Source of the DNA: Chloroflexia bacterium
Lineage (GTDB): Bacteria; Chloroflexota; Chloroflexia; Thermomicrobiales; UBA6265
Length of the DNA: 41,069 bases
NCBI GenBank assembly: GCA_013697005.1
Contig: JACCXM010000002.1
Location: 1 to 41,069 of the forward strand
Direction: 5' to 3'
The position numbers and the translations under genes are program-made. This document shows positions 17,794 to 25,918 of this stretch, in pieces. How positions within the stretch are numbered: position 1 is the stretch's first letter; the number at the start of each line of letters is the position of its first letter. The notes under the pieces are model-generated. The model was not told the origin of the DNA and searched no databases. It worked only from the letters and a program-made list of their open reading frames with translations.

Positions 17794-18477
17794 TCACGGT
17801 GTCGCAGCCCTCATTGCGACAATGGCGCGGGCGACCTCAATCAGATTGCCCCCGACAATTTCCGGCGGCGCGAACGGATCGGCGAGCTGCCCCGGCCGTG
17901 CCACAAATGCACCCCGCAACCCGGAGCGCATCGCCCCGGCGATGTCCCACCCGTGCGCGGCAACCGTCCATACGGAGTATGGCGGCAGGTCGAGACGTTC
18001 GGCGGCAAATGCGTAGACCTCGGGCGCGGGTTTCAGAACCCCTGCCTCGTCGACGGACATGATCTCGTCAAACAATCCCGCGATACCAGCGTATGTGAGC
18101 TGTTCCTGAACGACCGGAAGCGGATTATTCGTCAGTGCGGCCGTGGTCAAACCTGCGTCGCGCAGCAACGATAATGCGGACGCGACGTCACGATATGCGG
18201 GCAGCCGCAAGACGGCCTCACGCAGACGCGCCGGGAAATCGTCTGGGAGCGCGACATCTCGCCGTTGCGCCTCCATCGCCAGCGCGGCAACGCCGATCTC
18301 TCCGAAATTGCGAAAAGTCCGGATCGCGGCGAGGGTTATCGCCAGGTGAAGTGTCTGCGCGAACCATCCCCGGCTCGCCCCGCTATCGCCAAACCATTCC
18401 TCGAATAGTGGATCGAGCGCGCCTAGATCGAGCATCGTCTCGTTGACATCGAAGACGACGGCCTGGCGGTGGGACAT
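17794..18477 (-). CDS. Haloacid dehalogenase type II (HAD superfamily)
   Basis: MSHRQAVVFDVNETMLDLGAL; AALTNNPLPVVQEQLTYAGI; DEAGVLKPAPEVYAFAAERL; VAAHGWDIAGAMRSGLRGAFVAR. Confidence 0.92.
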   Translation of the reverse strand: MSHRQAVVFDVNETMLDLGALDPLFEEWFGDSGASRGWFAQTLHLAITLAAIRTFRNFGEIGVAALAMEAQRRDVALPDDFPARLREAVLRLPAYRDVASALSLLRDAGLTTAALTNNPLPVVQEQLTYAGIAGLFDEIMSVDEAGVLKPAPEVYAFAAERLDLPPYSVWTVAAHGWDIAGAMRSGLRGAFVARPGQLADPFAPPEIVGGNLIEVARAIVAMRAATP

Positions 18478-18484
18478 CCCTGAC

Positions 18485-19306
18485 TCAGGCCGGCAGATCG
18501 CGCCGCGTAAACGTCACCAGACCCGCTAGCGCGGCCACCGCACCAACGACTGCCAGCGTCGCCACACTCGTACCGTTGGCGTGCCCGGAGACGAGCGCCG
18601 CGGTCGGGTCGTAATACGCGAAGATGGAGAGAAACGCGATCGCTTGCAGCGGCGTCCAGATACCAGCGAAATAGTCGATGAAATACGAGAGCACGAGCAG
18701 GCTGATCGCCCAGGCGACGACGCGGCCGGCGGTACTTGCCGCCGCGCTGCCCCACAGCGAGAGCGCGCCAATCGCCCAGAAGAGCGCCAGACCGTTCAGC
18801 GCGACCGCCCCCAGGTGCCCGTACACGAACTCCCCCTGCGGCCGCGCATAGAGCAGCCCCGCCACCATCCCCGCCGGTCCCGTCACCGCCAGCAACCCGC
18901 AAATGGTGGCGACTCCCAATACCCGCGACATGTAGACCGCCGATCGCGAGATCGGCCGCGCGAGCGGGATCTGCACGATGCCGCGGTCTATCTCCCCCGC
19001 CAGCGCGCGCGCCGCGAACCCGATCACCGCCGCCCCCGCGAGGACGATGTACAGCGGGTGGGTAAATCCCAGCGAGAGATAGCCGGCCAGCCCCGACAGC
19101 GCCAGAAACTCAGGCCGGGTCCGCGTGAACGCCTGCAACGCCGGCGGGATGCGGTCCATGATCGCGTCGAGACCTTGCGCGCCACCGAACGAGGCGATCA
19201 CCAACGGTTGCACGAACTCGAACAGCGCCAGACCGGCCAACAGGGCGATCAATCCCGGCAACCCGCTGCGCAGCACCCGGCCCGTCATGCGCACGATGGC
19301 GCTCAC
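18485..19306 (-). CDS. ABC-2 type transporter permease
   Basis: Multi-TM protein, RALAGEIDRGIVQIPLARPISRSAVYMSRVLG; overlaps the ATPase stop by 4 nt. Confidence 0.85.
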   Translation of the reverse strand: MSAIVRMTGRVLRSGLPGLIALLAGLALFEFVQPLVIASFGGAQGLDAIMDRIPPALQAFTRTRPEFLALSGLAGYLSLGFTHPLYIVLAGAAVIGFAARALAGEIDRGIVQIPLARPISRSAVYMSRVLGVATICGLLAVTGPAGMVAGLLYARPQGEFVYGHLGAVALNGLALFWAIGALSLWGSAAASTAGRVVAWAISLLVLSYFIDYFAGIWTPLQAIAFLSIFAYYDPTAALVSGHANGTSVATLAVVGAVAALAGLVTFTRRDLPA

Positions 19307-20277
19307 TCGCGCATCCTCGCCGCCAGTTCCGGTGCGTTCGACGAACCAATTGGTTCGCCGGTATCGTGCCCGTTGCGGCTCGAGTCGTAAAACCCAAGAA
19401 AGATGTCTTCCAGGCGTGGTGGCGACAACAGGAGGTCGACGACGTCGTCGCGATCGCCTAGAAATTGGAGAAGAGGCGTCACGCTGTCGCCGAGCGCGAG
19501 CACCACGCGGCTGCCCTCTCGCTCCACAACATGGACACCGGCGAGGCTATCCAAACCCTCCGGAACTGCGCCGGCAAAGATGATTTCGGCGACGCGCCGG
19601 TGCAGGTCCTTCAGATCGGCGATCGTCTGCTCGGCGACGACGCGGCCATCGCGAATGATGGCCACCCGCTCGCACGTTCGCTCGACCTCGGCCAGATCGT
19701 GCGACGACATGAAAATCGTCGTCCCCCGATCGCGCAAGTCGCGCAGCACGCCTTCGAACGAGCGCTGGATCAGCGGGTCGAGCCCATCGGTCGGCTCATC
19801 CAACACCAACAGCGCCGGACTCGTCTGCATCGCCGCGGTGAGGGCGAGTTTCTGCTTCATCCCTTTGGAATAGGTGTTGAGGCGGCGGCCGAGCGCGTCG
19901 TTGCCGAGCTCCAGCGCATCGAGCAGAAGCCGGCGCAGCACCGGCGGCTTTGCCGAGAGCGAAGCCATGTAGTCCAGCAGCGCCTCTCCGCTCATATCCG
20001 GATAGAGCGCGTCCGCCGGGACCAGAAATCCGAGATCGGCCCGCGCCCGCACGCCATCTCGCCAGCAGTCGTGACCCCACAGCCGCGCGGTGCCCGCCGT
20101 CGGCCGCACAAACCCCATCAGGAGCCGTATCGCGGTCGTCTTGCCGGCCCCGTTCGGCCCCAGAAAGCCAAAGGTGACACCGCGCGGCACGACGAGATCG
20201 ATCCCGTCCAGGGCGGTCACCGGACCGTACCGTTTGGTCAGTTTCGACATGGAGATGGCGGGGACATCAGACGGCAT
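19303..20277 (-). CDS. ABC transporter ATP-binding protein
   Basis: Walker A GFLGPNGAGKTTAIRLL; LNTYSKGMKQKLALTAAM; Walker B LLVLDEPTDGLDPL. Confidence 0.95.
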   Translation of the reverse strand: MPSDVPAISMSKLTKRYGPVTALDGIDLVVPRGVTFGFLGPNGAGKTTAIRLLMGFVRPTAGTARLWGHDCWRDGVRARADLGFLVPADALYPDMSGEALLDYMASLSAKPPVLRRLLLDALELGNDALGRRLNTYSKGMKQKLALTAAMQTSPALLVLDEPTDGLDPLIQRSFEGVLRDLRDRGTTIFMSSHDLAEVERTCERVAIIRDGRVVAEQTIADLKDLHRRVAEIIFAGAVPEGLDSLAGVHVVEREGSRVVLALGDSVTPLLQFLGDRDDVVDLLLSPPRLEDIFLGFYDSSRNGHDTGEPIGSSNAPELAARMRE

Positions 20278-20392
20278 CACGATCGCAGCGTAGCACCGGG
20301 ATGCACTCCGAACCACTGGTGGCGAGCAACCCTGCGTTTTGATTGCTCATGGCAGACTTCTGGCCACGGTTTACCCGGCGAGGAGGAAAAAT

Positions 20393-21361
20393 ATGACTGA
20401 CGAAGCGGAATCAGGTCAGGATCATGCCCGGGAGCTGCGTACCGCGGCGGTGATCGGCGCCGGCACGATGGGCCGGCAGATCGCCGCGCTGATCGCCGCC
20501 AGTGGCCGGCCGGTGCGCATCTGGGACGCCGATCCCGGTATGCTCGCGTCGGCCAGAGGGCGGATCGATGCGGAAACGCGCACCCTGCCGGACTTGCCGC
20601 GCTACGCCCATCACCAGTTCCGCCTGCGTCCCCCCGCGGATGTGGAAGGAATGCTCGCTCGGATCTCCGCATCAGAAAGCCTTGCCGAGGCAGTTTCCGC
20701 CGCGGATATCGTCATCGAAGCGATCCGCGAAGATCTCGACACGAAGCACGCGTTGTTCGCCGCGCTCTCGCGGCTGACGCCGGATGCCGTTCTCACCACC
20801 AACTCCTCATCGCTCCCCTCCAGCCAGATCGCTCCCGCCGTCGTCGATCCGGGACGGTTTCTCAATACCCACTTCTTCGCGCCGGTCTGGAGCCGACCCA
20901 TGGTCGAGTTGATGGGATGCGGCGCCACGCGGCCACAGGTGATGCAATCCGTCGCGCGTTTCGCCACGTCGCTGGGACTGGTCGCGCCGGTCGTGCGTGG
21001 CGACAGCAAGGGGTTCATTATCAACCGCATCTGGCGTGCGGTGAAGCGGGAATCGCTCCGCGTCGTCGACGAAGGGCACGCCGATCCAGCCGACGTCGAC
21101 CGGTTGTGGATGCTCATGTTTGGTACCCCGTACGGCCCGTTCGGGATCATGGACATGGTCGGCCTTGACGTTGTCTCCGACATCGAGACCTCATACCAAC
21201 GAGTCGCCACCGACCCCGCCGATCGACCTTCGCGTGTGCTTGAGGAAAAGCTGACCGCGGGCAACCTGGGTGAGAAGACCGGGCGCGGGTTTTACAACCA
21301 CCCGGAGCCCGAATATCTGCGGCCTGGATGGCTCACCGGCGATGACGAGGAGGCGGATTAG
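20393..21361 (+). CDS. 3-hydroxyacyl-CoA dehydrogenase family protein
   Basis: AAVIGAGTMGRQIAALIAASGRPVRIWDAD; NTHFFAPVWSRPMVEL; GDSKGFIINRIW; KTGRGFYNHPEPE. SD AGGAGG before ATG 20393. Confidence 0.92.
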   Translation: MTDEAESGQDHARELRTAAVIGAGTMGRQIAALIAASGRPVRIWDADPGMLASARGRIDAETRTLPDLPRYAHHQFRLRPPADVEGMLARISASESLAEAVSAADIVIEAIREDLDTKHALFAALSRLTPDAVLTTNSSSLPSSQIAPAVVDPGRFLNTHFFAPVWSRPMVELMGCGATRPQVMQSVARFATSLGLVAPVVRGDSKGFIINRIWRAVKRESLRVVDEGHADPADVDRLWMLMFGTPYGPFGIMDMVGLDVVSDIETSYQRVATDPADRPSRVLEEKLTAGNLGEKTGRGFYNHPEPEYLRPGWLTGDDEEAD

Positions 21362-21451
21362 ATCATCGTCGCGCTCCCCTATGACACTTTTCGCCAGAAG
21401 GCGTTTGGTATTGGTAGAGAACTGTCGTCGTTCCTCGGTGGAGCACTCCGC

Positions 21452-22036
21452 ATGCTGGTCGTTCCGCTCGGTGGCTCGCCAGTTGTCGCCAACGAGGCCG
21501 ATCTCGTGGCGCGGGCGCAGCACGACCGCCTGGACTTCGCCCTCCTCTACCGGGAGTACCTCTCGCATGTCTATCGCTACTGCTACCGGCGTCTGGGAAG
21601 CCAGGAGGCGGCCGAGGACGCGACGAGCCAGGTTTTCGCGCAGGCGCTGGCGGCGCTGCCTCGCTATCGCGACGGCTCGTTTCGCGCGTGGCTCTTCACC
21701 ATCGCCCATCATGTCGTGATCGACGAAGTGCGCCGGCGGCATCCGGCATCCTCTTTGGATGTCGCGACGACCGTCGTCGATCCCGCACCCAGTCTCGATG
21801 ACATTGTGATTCGGGCGGAAGCGGGGCAGACCATTGCCGCGCTCATGCGCCAGCTCTCACCGGCGCAACAACAGGTGTTGGAGCTGCGCTTGACTGGGCT
21901 GACGGCAGTCGAGATCGCCGCCGTCATGGGCCGGAGCCACGGCACGATCCGCGATCTGCAACACCGGACCCTGGTGCGGCTGCGCGATTTGCTCGGAACG
22001 CCGGAAGAAGATGGAGGAGCCGGGGATGTTTCGTAA
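21452..22036 (+). CDS. RNA polymerase sigma factor, ECF-type sigma-70 family
   Basis: LYREYLSHVYRYCYRRLGSQEAAEDATSQVFAQAL (sigma2); LSPAQQQVLELRLTGLTAVEIAAVMGRSHGTIRDLQHRTLVRLRDLL (sigma4). Confidence 0.92.
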   Translation: MLVVPLGGSPVVANEADLVARAQHDRLDFALLYREYLSHVYRYCYRRLGSQEAAEDATSQVFAQALAALPRYRDGSFRAWLFTIAHHVVIDEVRRRHPASSLDVATTVVDPAPSLDDIVIRAEAGQTIAALMRQLSPAQQQVLELRLTGLTAVEIAAVMGRSHGTIRDLQHRTLVRLRDLLGTPEEDGGAGDVS

Positions 22037-23216
22037 CACCTTGCTCCACCTGATTTCCGGCGATCGCGGCGGATACGGGACACCTCGGGCCGAAGAGCGC
22101 TACTGGGATGCCTTCGTCCGTGGCGCCACCCTTCCACCTGATGTTATCGCTCCTGCCGTCGCGGTGGTCATCCGGCAGGTGCATACCCTTGACGACGCAC
22201 CGCTTCCAGATGCCGCGTTCGCCGCGCGCCTGGAGAATGAGTTGCTGCGGAACCAACCGGGGGTCGTAACTCCTCCATCCCCGATCTTGCTCGGTGCAGA
22301 TGCGCCCCGCAATGGGCCCATCGCTCCGGCTCACGCTTCTGCCCGGTCGCGTCGCCGGGTGGTCGATCTAACCGCGACGGCCGCGCTTCTGGCAATCGTC
22401 CTCGCGTCGGTGGTGATCATGTTGCGGTTCGGATCGCCCGCATCCCATGACGAAGACGCGTTCCCGCTGGTGCTCGGCCCTGGGATCACCGACGAGACGC
22501 TCTTGTTGCAAGCGCGGTTCGAGAGCTTCCCCGAGGGATGGCTCTCATCCAGTGTCGAACGTTGGGTCCTGCAGCCGGGCGGGGAAGCTGAGGTAGGACG
22601 TGGCGCCTACAGCGGTGAAGGTACCTACAGCGGTGAAGGGCCATCGGCAATTCTGGTCGAGGCCGGTACCCTCACCATTCAGTCCGATGGTCCGATCGCG
22701 GTGACCCGATTCGGGGCCAGCACGCCTGTCACGCTTGAGGCGGCTTCCGAGATCGAATTACAGACCGGTGATCGCGGATTTGCTCCAAACGGAGTCGTCT
22801 CCCTCTGGCGAAATGCTGGTGCCATTCCGGTCCGGCTGCTGGAAGCAAAGATCCGGACCAACCTCACCGCCTTCCCCGGTAGGGGAGTGCTGAATTACGT
22901 CGTCGTCGAGCAGTCGATACCAACACCCACTCGCCCCGTCATCATGAACGTGTTCCAGATCACCCTCCAACCGGAAGCGGTCCTTACCGCCGATACCATT
23001 TCCGGGCTCGAGATGCTCAAGGTCGAAGCGGGCCGCCTGGTGGCCATCGATGTCGATCGGGAAGGCAACGCGTTGCCGCCCAAGTTATTGGGCCAGGGAA
23101 CCAGACAACTCGACTCGTTCCCACCGGGACGAGCGTTTCGTAGTGGCAATGATGAGCCGGTGACACTGATCCTTGTGACCATCGCCAACACCAATCCTTT
23201 GCGACCTGACGCGTAA
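22026..23216 (+). CDS. Single-TM protein overlapping the sigma factor gene; cupin-like extracytoplasmic region; candidate anti-sigma
   Basis: ATG 22026 lies inside the sigma ORF (stop 22036); TM ATAALLAIVLASVVIMLRF; beta-rich segments LQPGGEAEVG...ILVEAGTLTIQSDGPI and ITLQPEAVLTADTISGLEMLKVEAGRLVAID. Confidence 0.65.
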   Translation: MFRNTLLHLISGDRGGYGTPRAEERYWDAFVRGATLPPDVIAPAVAVVIRQVHTLDDAPLPDAAFAARLENELLRNQPGVVTPPSPILLGADAPRNGPIAPAHASARSRRRVVDLTATAALLAIVLASVVIMLRFGSPASHDEDAFPLVLGPGITDETLLLQARFESFPEGWLSSSVERWVLQPGGEAEVGRGAYSGEGTYSGEGPSAILVEAGTLTIQSDGPIAVTRFGASTPVTLEAASEIELQTGDRGFAPNGVVSLWRNAGAIPVRLLEAKIRTNLTAFPGRGVLNYVVVEQSIPTPTRPVIMNVFQITLQPEAVLTADTISGLEMLKVEAGRLVAIDVDREGNALPPKLLGQGTRQLDSFPPGRAFRSGNDEPVTLILVTIANTNPLRPDA

Positions 23217-23368
23217 CGTGACGTGGAGCGAACGCTCGCGTTGCCCCACTCCAGCAGGCGTCGGCCATCCTGCCCACATGGATGGGTCAGCCCCTGCCCG
23301 GGCGGCCGGTGGCACTGGTTCTCGTCGCGAGTAGGCTGACGACCCTGCCTTGCGATGAGGAGCACGCC

Positions 23369-23764
23369 TTGGACCAACGTATTCAGGATGCACTCGCCAC
23401 CGACCGCACCATCGATATCACGACCACCGGTCGCGCCAGCGGTCTGCCCCGCCGGATCGAGACCTGGTTCTATCGTGTCGACGACCGCTTGTACCTCACC
23501 GGCTCACCAGGTCGGCGCGACTAGTATGCCAACCTCCTGGCGCATCCCGATTTCACCTTCCACCTCAAGCAAAGCGTCACCGCCGATCTGCCGGCCCAAG
23601 CCACGCCGATCACCGGCACCGGCGAACGACAGGCGATCTTCTCCCGCATCCTCGGCGATCTCGACGCCGCACAAGACCTCAATGCCTGGCTGGCTGGCAG
23701 CCCCCTCATGGCGATCGTGTTCGTTTCCCCCGCTCTCCCGGCTCGACGTGTGAGGGGGAGGTAG
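23369..23764 (+). pseudogene. Nitroreductase/deazaflavin (F420)-dependent oxidoreductase, interrupted by an in-frame TAG
   Basis: LDQRIQDALATDRTIDITTTGRASGLPRRIETWFYRVDDRLYLTGSPGRRD*YANLLAHPDFTFHLKQSVTADLPAQATPITGTGERQAIFSRIL...; stop at 23522-23524 where the family has W (GRRDWYANL). Confidence 0.85.
23726..23761. repeat. Degenerate family B palindrome (GGCTCGA loop variant)
   Basis: tttcccccgctctcccggctcgacgtgtgagggggagg, in the 3' end of the pseudogene. Confidence 0.65.
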
Positions 23765-23795
23765 GTCGCGTGGAGGCCGCGCGATTCGGGGCAGA

Positions 23796-23845
23796 GCCCC
23801 TCTCCCTGCGCACAGGGAGAGGGGTTGGGGTGAGGGTTTCTCAGG
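23796..23845. repeat. Dispersed palindrome family B
   Basis: gcccctctccctgcgcacagggagaggggttggggtgagggtttctcagg. Confidence 0.92.
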
Positions 23846-23869
23846 AAGAGGGGTGCAGGGGGTGAGAGT

Positions 23870-24445
23870 CTACAACCTCGCCGCCACGTGCCGGCTGATC
23901 GCCCGCAACCCATCGAAGACACCTTCGCCGTGGATCGCTGATGTCTCCACCGTCGTCGCACCGCCGAAGTCCAATGAGATGGCGACTTCTTCGGCGGGAG
24001 CCGCTCCGGGCAAATCGGACTTGTTGCAGGCCAGGACGATCGGGAAGCTCATCAGCGTTTTTCCTTGCGCTGTCAGCATGGTTTTCAACTCGGCGAGCGA
24101 GTCCATGTTTTCGGCCATCCGTAGCGGCGTCGCGTCCGCGATGAAGACGATCCCATCCACCCCTTGCAGCACCGCGGCGCGCGCCCCGGCCGAGCGCGGC
24201 TGACCGGGAACGGTGTAGAGGTGCCAATGCAGCCGGAACCCGAGGCGTTCTCCCAGATCGACCGCTAATGAATCGGAAAAAATGGTCCGCGCCGATTCCG
24301 AGGCGATCGAACGAAAACTGCCCCGCGTCTCCGCTGGAACGCCCTCGGCAATGGCTCGCAACGTCGTCGTTTTGCCACTCAGCTCGGGTCCGAAATAAAC
24401 GATTTTGGCGTGGATCTCGTGCGCGTCGAGATCGATCAGCGCCAC
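23870..24445 (-). CDS. MglA-like small GTPase
   Basis: KIVYFGPELSGKTTTLRAI; LYTVPGQPRSAGARAAVLQGVDGIVFIADA; LACNKSDL. Confidence 0.88.
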   Translation of the reverse strand: MALIDLDAHEIHAKIVYFGPELSGKTTTLRAIAEGVPAETRGSFRSIASESARTIFSDSLAVDLGERLGFRLHWHLYTVPGQPRSAGARAAVLQGVDGIVFIADATPLRMAENMDSLAELKTMLTAQGKTLMSFPIVLACNKSDLPGAAPAEEVAISLDFGGATTVETSAIHGEGVFDGLRAISRHVAARL

Positions 24446-25848
24446 GGCTCGTCGCTGACAGTTACGCTCGCGATCCCCGCCACCACCGGGTCGTCTGCGG
24501 CCGCAATCCCATTCGCATTGCCAGTCAGGGATCGGCGCACGACATACGGCGCGAATCGCCCCAGTTCAGTCGCCGGGAGAAACCCTTGCAGCGTCGTACC
24601 CATTTCGTCGAACGATGTCTCCTCGACGCGTCCCAGCTGATGGAATCGATTTACGAGCTCGCTGTTGGCGAACGGCGCGGTGAGCGTGACCGGGATGAAC
24701 CCGGCGTCCGTTTCCAGGGCCGTTTCGAGTTCTGCCAGGAGCTGGTCGAAGCCGACACCGTCGCGCGCGGAGATCGCGACCGGATTGACCGCCAGCGCGG
24801 CGGCCGGCCCCAAAGACGCAAGCAGATCGTCGATCGCCACCGTCCCCGCGCCGTTCGGTGCAAACCGGTCGACTTTGTTCAATGCCGTAATCACCGGCTT
24901 GTCGTCGGCCCCTAGTTCTTCCAGCACATCCAGCACGGTCTGCATCTGCTCGGGCGCGTTCGGGTGGGTGACGTCGACGACGTGCATGAGCACCGTCGCT
25001 TCGTTGATCTCTTCCAGCGTGGCGCGAAACGCGGCGATGAGCAGCGTCGGCAGGTTGTTGATGAACCCGACCGTGTCGGTGAAGAGCACCTCCCGCCCAC
25101 TGGGCAGAGCGCGGCGGCGGGTCGTCGGGTCGAGTGTGGCAAAGAGCGTGTCCTCCGCCATCACGGTCGATCCCGTCAGGGTGTTCAGCAGCGTGCTTTT
25201 GCCGGCGTTCGTGTATCCCACGAGCGCCACCACCGGGATCGGCACGTCCCGTCTCCGGTCGCGATAGTGCTGACGGTGAGTGTGGACCGCGGCCAGCTCG
25301 CGCTTGATATGGACGATCCGCTTGCCAAGCTCGCGGCGGTCGCTCTCGAGCTGCGTTTCGCCTGGACCACGCAGACCGACACCGCCGACTCCCTGCCGGG
25401 AAAGGTGCGTCCACATACCGGTCAGCCGCGGCATCCGATATTCGAGCTGCGCCAGCTCCACTTGCAAGCGACCCTCGTGGGTCGCCGCGCGGCGCGCGAA
25501 GACATCCAGAATCAGCGCCGTGCGGTCAATCACCATCACGTCCAGCGCCCGTTCCAGATTGCGTTGCTGCGCCGGGCTGAGATCGTCGTCGACCATCACC
25601 ACGTCGTAAGCGACGTCGTCGCGGCGCGTCTTGATCTCCTCCAGCTTCCCCTTGCCGACGTAGGTTCCCGCCAGGGGGTGGGCGAGCTTCTGCGTCACCG
25701 ACCCGACCACCTCGACGTCGACCGTCTCGGCGAGACGCGCCAGTTCTTCCAGTGAATCGGTGGCCGCCCAGGGTTGGCCCGGCCGCTCGACGGAGATCAG
25801 CAGCGCGTGCTCGGTGGGGCGGTCGGTGACGTGTGCGGTGCGCGTGAT
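24436..25848 (-). CDS. hflX: GTPase HflX; apparent non-canonical ATC start
   Basis: GTYVGKGKLEEIK; ARRAATHEGRLQVELAQLEYRMPRLTGMWTHLSRQGVGGVGLRGPGETQLESDRR; VGYTNAGKSTLLNTL; TDTVGFINNLP; NKVD. Only good start context is GAGGAGGCTCCC-ATC. Confidence 0.93.
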   Translation of the reverse strand: MTRTAHVTDRPTEHALLISVERPGQPWAATDSLEELARLAETVDVEVVGSVTQKLAHPLAGTYVGKGKLEEIKTRRDDVAYDVVMVDDDLSPAQQRNLERALDVMVIDRTALILDVFARRAATHEGRLQVELAQLEYRMPRLTGMWTHLSRQGVGGVGLRGPGETQLESDRRELGKRIVHIKRELAAVHTHRQHYRDRRRDVPIPVVALVGYTNAGKSTLLNTLTGSTVMAEDTLFATLDPTTRRRALPSGREVLFTDTVGFINNLPTLLIAAFRATLEEINEATVLMHVVDVTHPNAPEQMQTVLDVLEELGADDKPVITALNKVDRFAPNGAGTVAIDDLLASLGPAAALAVNPVAISARDGVGFDQLLAELETALETDAGFIPVTLTAPFANSELVNRFHQLGRVEETSFDEMGTTLQGFLPATELGRFAPYVVRRSLTGNANGIAAADDPVVAGIASVTVSDEPWR

Positions 25849-25918
25849 GGGAGCCTCCTCTGGGTCACGTCTGACGGCGACGGACGCTCTAGTGTACTGC
25901 TGAGGCCGAAGCGATGCC

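Noticed and set aside
17536-18174. 212-aa plus-strand ORF starting in the repeat island
   Set aside because: Covers family A repeats then runs antisense to the HAD gene; no independent coding evidence.
22607-22640. Short in-frame duplication (TACAGCGGTGAAGG twice) in the sigma-partner gene
   Set aside because: Real but small; gives YSGEGTYSGEG in a loop, not convincing as a functional feature on its own.
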